A stretch of 64,000 bases of DNA from CBDCFV01 sp965261795 (GTDB lineage: Bacteria > Chloroflexota > Dehalococcoidia > Lucifugimonadales > UBA3495). The stretch is from assembly GCA_965261795.1 (NCBI GenBank), contig OZ253476.1:992001-1056000 (forward strand), given 5' to 3'. Position numbers and translations under genes: made by a program. This document shows positions 54,518-62,992 of the stretch, one piece after another. The notes under the pieces are model-generated. The model was not told the origin of the DNA. It made no database searches and saw nothing but the letters and a program-made list of their open reading frames with translations. Positions within the stretch are counted from its first letter, which is position 1. Each line of letters opens with the position of its first letter.

Positions 54518-54724
54518 GTGCCTGACTTCAAGATTGAAATCCGGGAAAACGGTCCCATGCGTGTTTATGGCCCCTTCGAGTTGGTAGACCAGCAGGGCGA
54601 GACCTATACTCAGCCGGAAGGGCAGTGGGTTACGTTGTGCCGCTGCGGCCAGTCTGAGAACAAGCCGTATTGCGACGGCACCCACCGGACCTGCGAATTT
54701 GAGGCAGAGAGCAAAGCCCACTAA
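54518..54724 (+). CDS. CDGSH-type iron-sulfur domain protein
   Basis: The 68-residue protein contains the CDGSH [2Fe-2S] motif CRCGQSENKPYCDGTH, with three Cys and one His as ligands. Small single-motif CDGSH proteins bind a labile redox-active cluster and are thought to serve in redox sensing or iron-sulfur transfer. The N-terminal half (IRENGPMRVYGPFELVDQQG) is typical of bacterial members. The start is GTG at 54518 with CAGGAG 7 nt upstream. It stands alone and is closed by a terminator. Confidence 0.9.
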   Translation: MPDFKIEIRENGPMRVYGPFELVDQQGETYTQPEGQWVTLCRCGQSENKPYCDGTHRTCEFEAESKAH

Positions 54725-54751
54725 CCTGCGGTAGATTGGCGAATCGTCAGG

Positions 54752-54778
54752 AGGCCCGGCAACGCCGGGCCTTTTTTA
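54752..54778 (+). terminator. Intrinsic terminator after the CDGSH gene
   Basis: aggcccggc / gccgggcct with a 3-nt loop and six T, 28 nt after the stop codon. Confidence 0.85.
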
Positions 54779-54837
54779 TTTGACGGGCCGTTGGCGCCGG
54801 CAGGAATCGAAGACAGCCTGCCGGTGCGTCCAACTTG

Positions 54838-57317
54838 CTATGATACGGTGATGACCAACTCATCCCAGGAACTGATTCCGGTTCCGTGGTCCGTGACGGT
54901 GAGACGGAAGACCAGGGTCCCGGTGGTTGAAGGCGCGGTGAACCTGGCGGAGTTGCCGGCAAGTCCTGAGCTATACGGGATGCCTGTTGAATATGTCAAG
55001 TTTACTGTTGTCGTACCCTGTTGGGTCCAGCTGTAGGAGGCATCGTCGTCATCGTTGACGGGGGACCCGGTGCCGATGAGTGAGACGGTCGCTCCGGTGC
55101 TAACGGTCTGGTCACGGCCCGCGTTGACCGACGGCCCGCCTGCCGGGATCGTCGGACCACCTGCTGTCGGTGTTGTTGGGGCGGTGGTCACCGTCACGGG
55201 ATAGGTCTGGGTGGCGGTGCCTGCGGTGTTAGTGGCGGTAACCGTGATAGTTGCGGTGCCCGCTGCCACGCCGGTTATCGTCATGGTCGAACTCGAAGCG
55301 GGTATCGACGCGGTGGCTATCGAAATATCTGATGATGACGCCGTATAACGGTCCACGACACCGGTAAATTGACCGGATATGTCATCAACTCTTGTACTGT
55401 CTCCTACATTGAGAGTCCGACTCACGGTGATGCCTGCCCTTACGGGTGGACCGGTCAAGTTTCCTGTCTGGAACCGGATGGTAAAGTTGCCTGTTCGTGC
55501 AGGGCGGTAAGTGGTCGCCTCCGCCGTGTATGTCCCGGCTGCCAACGTCCGAGTAACGCGGGAGTTTCTGTTGATACCGTAGACGTAACTATTGCTGATG
55601 TCATCATTGCTGGCCTCAACCGGGGAATTTGTCACTGCGCCTCGCAACAGGTACAAATAGGCGTCCTGAGTTGACTCCAATGTGATGGTTACAGCGGTGC
55701 TTTGACTTAAAGTAAAGCTGTAGAAACGACCATATCTGCCGGCCCGATTAGTGGACGAACATCCACTGGTCCATGTCCCGGAGGTAATGGTCCCTGTGCT
55801 GGGCATGGCGCCCAAGGACTCCAGGCACGGCGGTCCGGTTATGGCTTCATAAGAGTTTACCGCAAGGCCGGTGTAGGGGTCTTGGATTTCAACTTTGCCG
55901 GTGCCCGTGCCGCACATCGACATGTAAATGGTGGAACTGTTGGATTGGCCGGAAAGGCTCTCGAATGATCCTGGAGCAGATACACAAGTTTGGTTGTAGG
56001 TGTTACTTGCGGCGATTTTGACCAATAAGGGGTCGGTTTGATCAGGGTTGGCTATGATTGTTGCGTGAGTAAGGTCGCCGCCGGTGTTGAGGGTATCACT
56101 GTTAAGGTATCACTGTTATTGAAGATGGAAGTATCTGGATCAGGCGACAGGTTGGCGGTTAGCAGGGCGATCTTGATGCCTTCTTGGTGATTAACGCGGT
56201 CGCCGATAGAGGGGTGGTAGGAACCGTTTTGTAAGGGGATAGCCTGTACTGGATGGATTTCCAGCAGTTCCGAACTTTCTTCAGATAAAGTGGTAACCCG
56301 GCACATCTTGAGATATACCAGGGTCGACTTCAGAAGTTGATCATTGGGGTGGGGGAGGGCATAGTTCTGTTGGTCGGCGTAAACGTATGTGTAGGTACTG
56401 GAGTTTGAACAAGTAATGTTCGAGGACTCGCTTATCATCAAAGGGTACTTGGCCCATAGATGCAGGTCCCCAGTGTTGAGAGGTTCGTATGCTGTTAACG
56501 TTGCCGAGTAACTATATGGGGGCCCCTTTATTGATTGCAGGTTAGCCCTGACAACCTGCAATTGAAGTTCAGTGCCCGACGGGAACCGTGAGATTCTCTG
56601 GGGAGCGAAGGGCTTGCCTTTCAGTTCTAGACGGTAGATTGGTAGGCACCGGTTCGTTGAATTCTCTCGGTCCGTCAAGTTACCATGAGCGCAGGAAACG
56701 GCAGCAGAGCCTGGTAGAGTTCCGCCGCCGTTAATAACGTCAAACTTTTGGTTGGCGGTGAAGTGCGTTCTTTCGACAGCATTTTCGATTCGGTAGCCCG
56801 CAAGTTGTCGTACGGCTGTATAGTAGATAGAATCCGCTATTCCTTTGCAGGCGTTGCGCACAATGAGGATTGTGGAATCTTGGTCACAGGCGTCTTCCAT
56901 ATCCCAGAGGAACTGCTTGTTCGCTGCGTAGCGGTTGCGTTCGTTCCAGACTCGACCAGTGGCTTGGTCAATCAGGGCCAAGTTGCGCCATGAGAGGTCA
57001 TGCCTGAGGCAGGGGTGCTGGAACGTGTCGTGCCGTCCCACATCGGGGCCTGAGCAATTATCGGTGCTCCAGTCCATCCAGTCATACTGGTCACTCTGTT
57101 TCAGGCTTTGGTACATCGTGCTCCAGCTGTCGTATGACATGTCGAACACGATGCCGTTCAGCGAATCTTTGTTTGTGGTCAGTTCCGCCGTGGTGGGTAA
57201 AGCCGTTCCTTGGGACGAGTAGCTGGCGACGGCGGTCGATGCCGTTGCCACTACAGCTATTGCTACAAGCAACGCCATCAGGGTGACGTGGAGTAACATT
57301 CCTGGTTTAAGTTGCAT
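54838..57317 (-). pseudogene. Secreted prokaryotic phospholipase A2 with C-terminal adhesion-type domains, split by a 14-bp duplication
   Basis: The first segment (57317-56052) has a signal peptide and the bacterial PLA2 site DNCSGPDVGRHDTF and HPCLRHDLSWRN (His106-Asp107). It then shifts out of frame. The second (from 56025, open further upstream) has a PPC-like domain (SFTLSQSTAVTITLESTQDA), a BIG2-like domain (DISIATASIPASSSTM) and a PKD/REJ-like domain (TVSTGATVSLIGTGSPV). A direct 14-bp duplication at 56092-56119 causes the shift. Without it the locus is 2466 bp, one ORF of 821 residues running SIFNNSDTLNTGGDLTHATI. PLA2 releases fatty acids from phospholipids. The C-terminal PKD-like domain resembles that of the subtilisin at 12.7-16.3 kb. 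Confidence 0.8.
56092..56119. repeat. 14-bp tandem duplication in the phospholipase gene
   Basis: ggtatcactgttaa is followed directly by ggtatcactgttat (13 of 14 identical). The added 14 bases shift the frame by two. Confidence 0.85.
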
Positions 57318-57347
57318 TCTGTACCTCGGCAGTTATTGCGGCGACAG

Positions 57348-58976
57348 TTAGGGCTTGGTTAGGAAAGGTGCTATTCCCGGTTGCTCAAGGATTTCCAAAA
57401 TGGCCCAATCCAGCAGGGGTTGGGCTCGCGCCGGGTCTTCTTCCACCAGCCTCCGCACCGCTGCCAGCCACGCGGCGTCCTGGGCCTCGTACAGCCCTTG
57501 GTTTTCGGCGCACTGGTCTGCGGGTTCCGCCACCTTTTCCATGAGTTCCTTTTCTTCCGGAGTTAGGCTGTCTATCCGAGCATTTGCTGCGTCGAAGTCC
57601 CCGAAATCACTCCCTGCTGTTTGCCAAGTGAAGAGCAGCTTGGGAGCTACGTCGCTATAGGACCTATCGGCCAGGCACTGGATGACTTTCTGGTGAGCAG
57701 TTGCAACGTCTGTGTTGCTGGACACGGCAGGTTGTATTTCAGTCCATAATTGACCCAATCCTTGCTGGCTCCCGCGTAAGGTTGCGGCGGCTTGGTTCAC
57801 ACACTCCCGTGCTGCGCCAAGATTCGATATTGTATAGCAGGGAAAGAATAACCTAGTGTGGTAGCCTTTCCAGCTCGCCAGATAGTTTTCGGCGCAGGCT
57901 CGCTCTTCTTGGGTGGTGCCGGTCCCTCCGCACTGGGAGATTACAGCGTTCAACGCGGCGTCATTGCACCAGTGAGAATGACTGAATTCTTGAGAATCGT
58001 AGGCAAATATGCTGAGGTTTCGGCAGCCTGCCAGCCCTTGGGGATGGGGGGAGATGGGGATGGATGTGGGGCGAGGAGTGGGGGTGGGGTCGGGGAAATT
58101 GGGATGAGGGGTGGCGTTGGGTGTGCCACCGATTCCCGTTACCGGTATTGCCCCGTCCAGCGTAAGGAAGTGCAGAGTTCCTGGCTGTTGTGTCACGAAG
58201 AAGATCGACGATGAGGCAATGAGCTTGAGTTTCTCCGGTTCCTCCGGTGCTTGGTCCATCAGGCGTTTTACTTCTGCCCGCCAAGCGGCGCTCTGCGCCG
58301 CGTAGTAACCGGACGGACCGGCGCATTCGTCCGCAGGCCGGGCCAGTTTCGTCAGGATAACCCGTTCATCGGCGGTATATCCTGTTAGCTTGGCCCCGTA
58401 ATCCTCTGGGCTTTGGAAGTTCTGCCAGAAGAAAAGAAATTCAGGTTTCACTTCGGCATGTCCCTGTCCCGCTAAACATGTGAGGACTTTCTTGTGGGCC
58501 GTCGCGACTGCTTGGTCTTGCGCAACCGTTTGTTGCATTTCCGACCAAAATGCCCAGAGGCTCGGCAATTCCTGTTTGTGATAGCCTCGGAAGACATTCT
58601 CGATCAACATTTGATAACAAATCAGGTGGTATTCAACGTTTTCCGGTCCCTTGTAGTAAAAATTGCCGGTGTACAGGTTACCGCCGGCGGGGTGGCAAGC
58701 TGTGCCGCGAGGGACGGGCGTGGGTCCGCTCTTGGTGGGTGCAGGTGGATATGTGGACGTGGGCGTGGGCTCACGGGTGGCGGGTTCCGGAGTATCGGTA
58801 GACTCCGGAGTGTCCGTGGGTGTGGTTTCGGTTGACTGGGGAGCCGGCTGTGAAGCGGGTTGCTCACCGGGTGCGGACTGGGCCGCCGGTCCGCAGGCCA
58901 GTAGAATCGCGGCCGTCAGCAGGATGATGACAATGGTCAGGGGCGGTCCAGGAATTTTTCTGAGAAGGTGTTTCAT
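57348..58976 (-). CDS. Large lipoprotein with an internally duplicated domain
   Basis: The 542-residue protein has a lipoprotein signal (VIILLTAAILLACGPAAQSA) and a Thr/Pro/Glu linker of about 60 residues. Two homologous domains of about 170 residues follow, joined by a second Pro-rich linker (TPHPNFPDPTPTPRPTSIPI). Paired motifs include VATAHKKVLTCLAGQGHAEV with VATAHQKVIQCLADRSYSDV, and KLARPADECAGPSGYYAAQS with KVAEPADQCAENQGLYEAQD. Conserved Cys suggest disulfides. I know no function. The signal peptide is close to that of the subtilisin at 12.7 kb (TAAILLACGPA). It lies 30 bp upstream of the phospholipase gene and probably shares its operon. Confidence 0.75.
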   Translation of the reverse strand: MKHLLRKIPGPPLTIVIILLTAAILLACGPAAQSAPGEQPASQPAPQSTETTPTDTPESTDTPEPATREPTPTSTYPPAPTKSGPTPVPRGTACHPAGGNLYTGNFYYKGPENVEYHLICYQMLIENVFRGYHKQELPSLWAFWSEMQQTVAQDQAVATAHKKVLTCLAGQGHAEVKPEFLFFWQNFQSPEDYGAKLTGYTADERVILTKLARPADECAGPSGYYAAQSAAWRAEVKRLMDQAPEEPEKLKLIASSSIFFVTQQPGTLHFLTLDGAIPVTGIGGTPNATPHPNFPDPTPTPRPTSIPISPHPQGLAGCRNLSIFAYDSQEFSHSHWCNDAALNAVISQCGGTGTTQEERACAENYLASWKGYHTRLFFPCYTISNLGAARECVNQAAATLRGSQQGLGQLWTEIQPAVSSNTDVATAHQKVIQCLADRSYSDVAPKLLFTWQTAGSDFGDFDAANARIDSLTPEEKELMEKVAEPADQCAENQGLYEAQDAAWLAAVRRLVEEDPARAQPLLDWAILEILEQPGIAPFLTKP

Positions 58977-59087
58977 AGGACGTCTCCTGTAGGTCCCCCG
59001 TGTTTCAGATTACATGGGTCTGCCAGGATTGTTTGGAGAGACGATGCGGGCACAATTTATGTCCTGCCGTCCGTTGCCGGGAGTACT

Positions 59088-59255
59088 CTAGGCTCTGTTG
59101 ACATTTGCGAAATCAGGCAGTCCAGTAACCCCATAACGTCATTCCCGCGAAAGCGGGAATCCAGAAGCACTATCAGCCAGTCACGTTCTCTCCGATTAGA
59201 AGTCTATGGATTCCCGCCTGCGCGGGAATGACGGGGAAATGTCAACAGAACCTAG
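59088..59255. mobile_element. MITE family C
   Basis: 168 bp with 19-bp ends ctaggctctgttgacattt (59088-59106) and aaatgtcaacagaacctag (59237-59255), which pair at 18 of 19 positions. It carries both palindromes, attcccgcgaaagcgggaat at 59141-59160 and attcccgcctgcgcgggaat ending at 59229, in the same layout as family D. No coding capacity. Confidence 0.7.
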
Positions 59256-59486
59256 TCATTACCGTGATACGTTACCTCCGCGGTCATAGGGAGAAAATGC
59301 CGGTGCATGATAATCCGCGCGGGATAATATTCGAGCTATCCTATGTTGTCAATAGAACACGATGGATATCCGGCGTAAGGCCTGTTGATATGGAAAGCTA
59401 TTTGTAGATCACAGGCGTCAGATGAGAAGGCCTCCGTCGGCGCTTGCGCCATGGTGGACTTGGGATGAGCGGGTGCGGCGGCTGAA
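59256..59486. other. Intergenic region
   Basis: About 230 bp between MITE C and the end of the dehydrogenase gene. No ORF or clear signal seen. Confidence 0.5.
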
Positions 59487-60557
59487 TCAGCGGCCGCGGT
59501 GAATCGGCTTAATTGCCCGTACCGACGCCAACCGCTCCTCGGCCAAGCGGTCGGCCATGCGAGCAGTGGACATCTCCCTTTCCTTGGACTCCTTGGCGAT
59601 CCGCCCCATGATTTCGTAGATGCGTTCCGTCTTTTCCCTGGCCAGTTCCGGGTTGTAGTCCGCTCCGATTTCCGTTGAAGCGTTAATGACGCCGCCGGCG
59701 TTGATGAGGTAGTCCGGCGCGTACAGGACTCCTCTCCGGTGCAGTTCTTCCCCGTCGTCCTCGGTCAACAACTGGTTGTTGGCGCCGCCGGCCACTACCC
59801 GCGCCTTGATGCGTGGAATTGTGTCCTTGTTGATGACGCCGCCCAAGGCGCAAGGGGAGAATATGTCGCACTCCACGTCGTAAATCTCGTCGGGCTTAAC
59901 CACCTTGAGGCCCATGCCCTTGGCGGCGTTCAAGGCGTCTCCGTTGACGTCGGTCACGATGATTTCCGAGTCCTCTTTCATCAAGTGATGGGCCGTATGG
60001 GTTGAGACTTTTCCAAACCCCTGCATGGCGATCTTTTTGCCGCGTAGGGAGTCGGTGCCCCAGACCTCTTTAGCGCACGCTTTCATCCCCATGTAAACGC
60101 CCAACCCGGTCATAATCGAGGTGTCGCCGCTGCCGCCCAAGTACGTTGGCAGCCCCACCACGTAGTCCGTCTCCTGGTGAATGTGCTCCATGTCCCGCCC
60201 GGTGCTGCCCACGTCGGTTGTGGTCAGGTACCGGCCCCCCAACGTGTTCAGGAACCTTCCGTAGGCCCGCAGCAGCGCCTCGGTCTTCTGGGTGCGGGAG
60301 TCGGCGATGATCACCGCTTTGCCGCCGCCAAGGGGCAGTTCGGCCGCGGCCGACTTGTATGTCATCGCTTGGGACAAGCGCAGGGCATCGGTCACGGCTT
60401 CCTTTTCCGAGGCGTAAGGCCAGATACGCAGCCCGCCGCAGGCCGGCCCCAGGGTTGTGTCGTGGATGGCCACTATGCCCTTGAGGCCCGATCCCAGGTC
60501 GGAAAACATCACCAGTTGCTCATGGCCGTACCGGGTCATGTGTTCAAAGATTTCCAT
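59487..60557 (-). CDS. Glu/Leu/Phe/Val dehydrogenase (leucine dehydrogenase-like)
   Basis: The 356-residue protein has the catalytic Lys region AMTYKSAAAELPLGGGKAVI, the Asp region TTDVGSTGRDMEHI, and the Rossmann segment KIAMQGFGKVSTHTAHHLMK. The size and LGPACGGLRIWPYASEKEAV block are typical of the leucine/phenylalanine dehydrogenase branch, which deaminates branched-chain or aromatic amino acids with NAD+. Translation starts at ATG 60557 behind GGAGGAGG. An upstream ATG adds an unlikely 27-residue extension. It is the last gene in its direction before the phospholipase block. Confidence 0.9.
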   Translation of the reverse strand: MEIFEHMTRYGHEQLVMFSDLGSGLKGIVAIHDTTLGPACGGLRIWPYASEKEAVTDALRLSQAMTYKSAAAELPLGGGKAVIIADSRTQKTEALLRAYGRFLNTLGGRYLTTTDVGSTGRDMEHIHQETDYVVGLPTYLGGSGDTSIMTGLGVYMGMKACAKEVWGTDSLRGKKIAMQGFGKVSTHTAHHLMKEDSEIIVTDVNGDALNAAKGMGLKVVKPDEIYDVECDIFSPCALGGVINKDTIPRIKARVVAGGANNQLLTEDDGEELHRRGVLYAPDYLINAGGVINASTEIGADYNPELAREKTERIYEIMGRIAKESKEREMSTARMADRLAEERLASVRAIKPIHRGR

Positions 60558-60790
60558 ACTTTCCCACCTCCTCCGTTCTCCGGAGCAAGCTCGCGGAGGC
60601 TGCGCAAACGACGGGTCCGGCGCCGTCACCCCGGTCATTGGGCTAACGGTTTTCGTTTCCCCTTACCATTATAGATGATAAGTATTATGAATTGCTACCA
60701 TTGGGCGAATTCCCGGTCTCGTTTAGACTGAGCGTGGTTTTAGATGTTAGAATCCTCGTCAACGGCCCTGAGGGCCAGTCTGGAGGAACG

Positions 60791-61306
60791 ATGCCACGAC
60801 AGTACAACCAGCCGCCGGAAATGGCTATTGACGCCAGCAAGAGCTACAGCGCGACCATTCGCACCAATCATGGCGACATAACCTTGGACCTGCTTCCGTC
60901 CGCAGCCCCCAAGACAGTGAACAACTTCGTGTTCCTGGCGCGGGAGGGCTATTACGACGGGGTTATTTTCCACCGGGTTATTCCGAACTTTATGATACAG
61001 GGCGGAGACCCGACTGGAACGGGCACGTCGGGTCCGGGCTACCAGTTTGAGGACGAATTCGACCCGGCGTTCGGTTTTGACACGCCGGGAATCCTGGCGA
61101 TGGCCAACGCCGGGCCGAACACCAACGGCAGCCAGTTCTTTATTACAACCGCCCCAACCCCGCACTTGAACGGACGCCACACCATCTTCGGGCGCGTGAC
61201 AGAAGGTCAAGCCGTGGCAGACGCTATCTCAGGCGTCCCCAAGGGGCGGAACGACAAGCCCAACGACCCGGTCGAAATCATGGGCATAGACATTACCGAG
61301 GGCTAA
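60791..61306 (+). CDS. Cyclophilin-type peptidyl-prolyl cis-trans isomerase
   Basis: The 171-residue cyclophilin has the active-site Arg in IFHRVIPNFMIQGGDPTGTG, the GSQFFITTAPTPHLNGRHTI block and FGRVTEGQAVADAI. It catalyses proline isomerisation during protein folding. No signal peptide is seen from the chosen start at ATG 60791 (TGGAGGAACG upstream), so it is probably cytoplasmic. A longer frame from 60692 adds 33 residues of poor quality. A short MITE of family B begins right after the stop codon. Confidence 0.93.
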   Translation: MPRQYNQPPEMAIDASKSYSATIRTNHGDITLDLLPSAAPKTVNNFVFLAREGYYDGVIFHRVIPNFMIQGGDPTGTGTSGPGYQFEDEFDPAFGFDTPGILAMANAGPNTNGSQFFITTAPTPHLNGRHTIFGRVTEGQAVADAISGVPKGRNDKPNDPVEIMGIDITEG

Positions 61307-61406
61307 GAGATTATCTCAAAACCAGTCAGTCTCGCTGATTTCCCCACGTCGCTGACCGAGACCTATAGATTCCCGCCTGCGCGGGAATGACGGTGAGATA
61401 GTTTCT
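61307..61406. mobile_element. MITE family B, copy 4 (short)
   Basis: About 100 bp from gagattatctcaaaacc to gtgagatagtttc, with TAA on both sides (one shared with the cyclophilin stop codon). It keeps the agtctcgctgatttcccca arm and one palindrome and lacks the extra ggaatgacgg units. It fills the space between two convergent genes. Confidence 0.65.
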
Positions 61407-61411
61407 AAGCC

Positions 61412-62836
61412 CTAGCCTCGAGACGCGGCCAGCGTCTGCGCTTGGGGAGCGGCCGTCGGCTTGGTCAGTTGGGGCCGTTTCGCCATCAGGAACAGGAAGC
61501 CGCCCAAGTAGTTGAGTCCCGCCAGTATCAGGAAAGCATTGGTGTAGCTGCCCTGTACGTCCCGCAGGTAGCCGGCAAAGGGAGACGACATCAGTAGCAG
61601 GATGTTCATCGGCACCGACGAAATTCCCAGAATCTTGCCGAAAGAGGCCCGTCCGAAGTACTCGCCCCGGATGGCTATCGTCAAGGGGTTCCTTCCGCCA
61701 AACCCAATGCCGAACAGGACTGCGAACATATAGAAGGTCGGCAGGCTGTTGGCGAAGGTCAACACGACCACCGCGGTGGCTTGGATGGTCGTGAAGATAA
61801 ACAGGGCGATGCGCTTGGGAATCAGGTCTCCGGTGTACCCGCCAATCAACTGGGAGCCCATGGCCACTCCCGTGTAGGCTGCCACCAGCCACGCTGTCGT
61901 TTGCAGGTTGAACCCCTTGTCCTGCATCAGCAGGCCCAAGTGGGACATGATAGCCAGAATGATCATTGACGTGAAGCCGTGGCCGAAGGAAATCAGCCAG
62001 AATGACGCAGTTCTGATCGCCTGAGCCGCGGTGAAATCGACGTTGGTGGTATCGGCCCTGCGGGTGGAAGCAGCCCGTTGGGCCGTGGCCTGTTGGGCTG
62101 TGGCCTGTTGCGGAGCCGGCTGCTCCCGTCCCGTCGGCGGAGGGTCGCCATCGGGGAGAAGGCCATAGTCCTGCGGGCGGTTGCGGATCAGCCTGGAGAC
62201 GGGCAGCGCAACCGCGAGAGTAAAGATCCCCAACAAGGTAGCGGTCATCGACCAACCCAACCGGTCGTGGTCCGGACTGACGGCCCAGGCTATGGCCGGC
62301 ACCAACAACAAAGCCCCGGCCCTGCTGCCCATGTTAGCCCACGCCACGGCGACCGATCTCCGTCGAGCGAACCAGTGGTTCAACATAGTCATCATGGGCA
62401 TCCAACTGCCCAACCCCTGTCCCAACGACATCACGATGTAGGCGAAGTAAAACATCCACAGATTTTGGGTCATCCCGAAAAACACGAATCCCACGCCCGT
62501 GATGGTCAGGCCGATCAGCACCATCGTTCGGGTCCCAACCCGGTCCGCCAAGTAACCCTCAGCCGGCCCCATGATCCCGCCTTCCACCCTGGTCAGGGTC
62601 AGCGCCAAGCCCAACTCGGTGCGGGTCCAGCCGAACTGCCGTTCCAGCACCACCGCCCATACGGCCATGGCGTGGAATATCGGGACGGTTGCGATAACCA
62701 TCACGAAGCCGCTGATGGCCACCAAGTACCAGCCGTAGAAGATCCCCCCGCGGGTCTTCTTGGCGATCTCCGGGACGACCGCCACTAACATAAGCAGGAA
62801 CCCGAATGACAGGAATATGAGGCCGGTGACGGTCAT
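61412..62836 (-). CDS. MFS transporter (organic-acid carrier type)
   Basis: The 474-residue carrier shares with the one at 30295 the FYGW start (GGIFYGWYLVAISGFVMVIA), the motif-A segment EGYLADRVGTRTMVLIG, RLIRNRPQDYGLLPDGDPPP in the central loop and FGGRNPLTIAIRGEYFGRAS in helix 10-11. The two are clear paralogues. It also has the extra N-terminal segment TVTGLIFLSFGFLLMLVAVV found in the other three carriers. Substrates are likely organic acids, by analogy with OFA-type members. The central loop carries an Ala/Gln-rich insertion (QQATAQQATAQRAA). Confidence 0.87.
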   Translation of the reverse strand: MTVTGLIFLSFGFLLMLVAVVPEIAKKTRGGIFYGWYLVAISGFVMVIATVPIFHAMAVWAVVLERQFGWTRTELGLALTLTRVEGGIMGPAEGYLADRVGTRTMVLIGLTITGVGFVFFGMTQNLWMFYFAYIVMSLGQGLGSWMPMMTMLNHWFARRRSVAVAWANMGSRAGALLLVPAIAWAVSPDHDRLGWSMTATLLGIFTLAVALPVSRLIRNRPQDYGLLPDGDPPPTGREQPAPQQATAQQATAQRAASTRRADTTNVDFTAAQAIRTASFWLISFGHGFTSMIILAIMSHLGLLMQDKGFNLQTTAWLVAAYTGVAMGSQLIGGYTGDLIPKRIALFIFTTIQATAVVVLTFANSLPTFYMFAVLFGIGFGGRNPLTIAIRGEYFGRASFGKILGISSVPMNILLLMSSPFAGYLRDVQGSYTNAFLILAGLNYLGGFLFLMAKRPQLTKPTAAPQAQTLAASRG

Positions 62837-62992
62837 GCCGCTAGTCCCTCTACTCCCGGTTTCGCCAAACCAATGGCTGCTAGTCCAGTGTTGCTGTTAT
62901 TCAAACGCTTCATCGCTGACTATGATAACAAAGAGCACACAACATCACGTACATTAAGGTGTAACAAAAGTGTTTCGCTTTCACCATGACAG

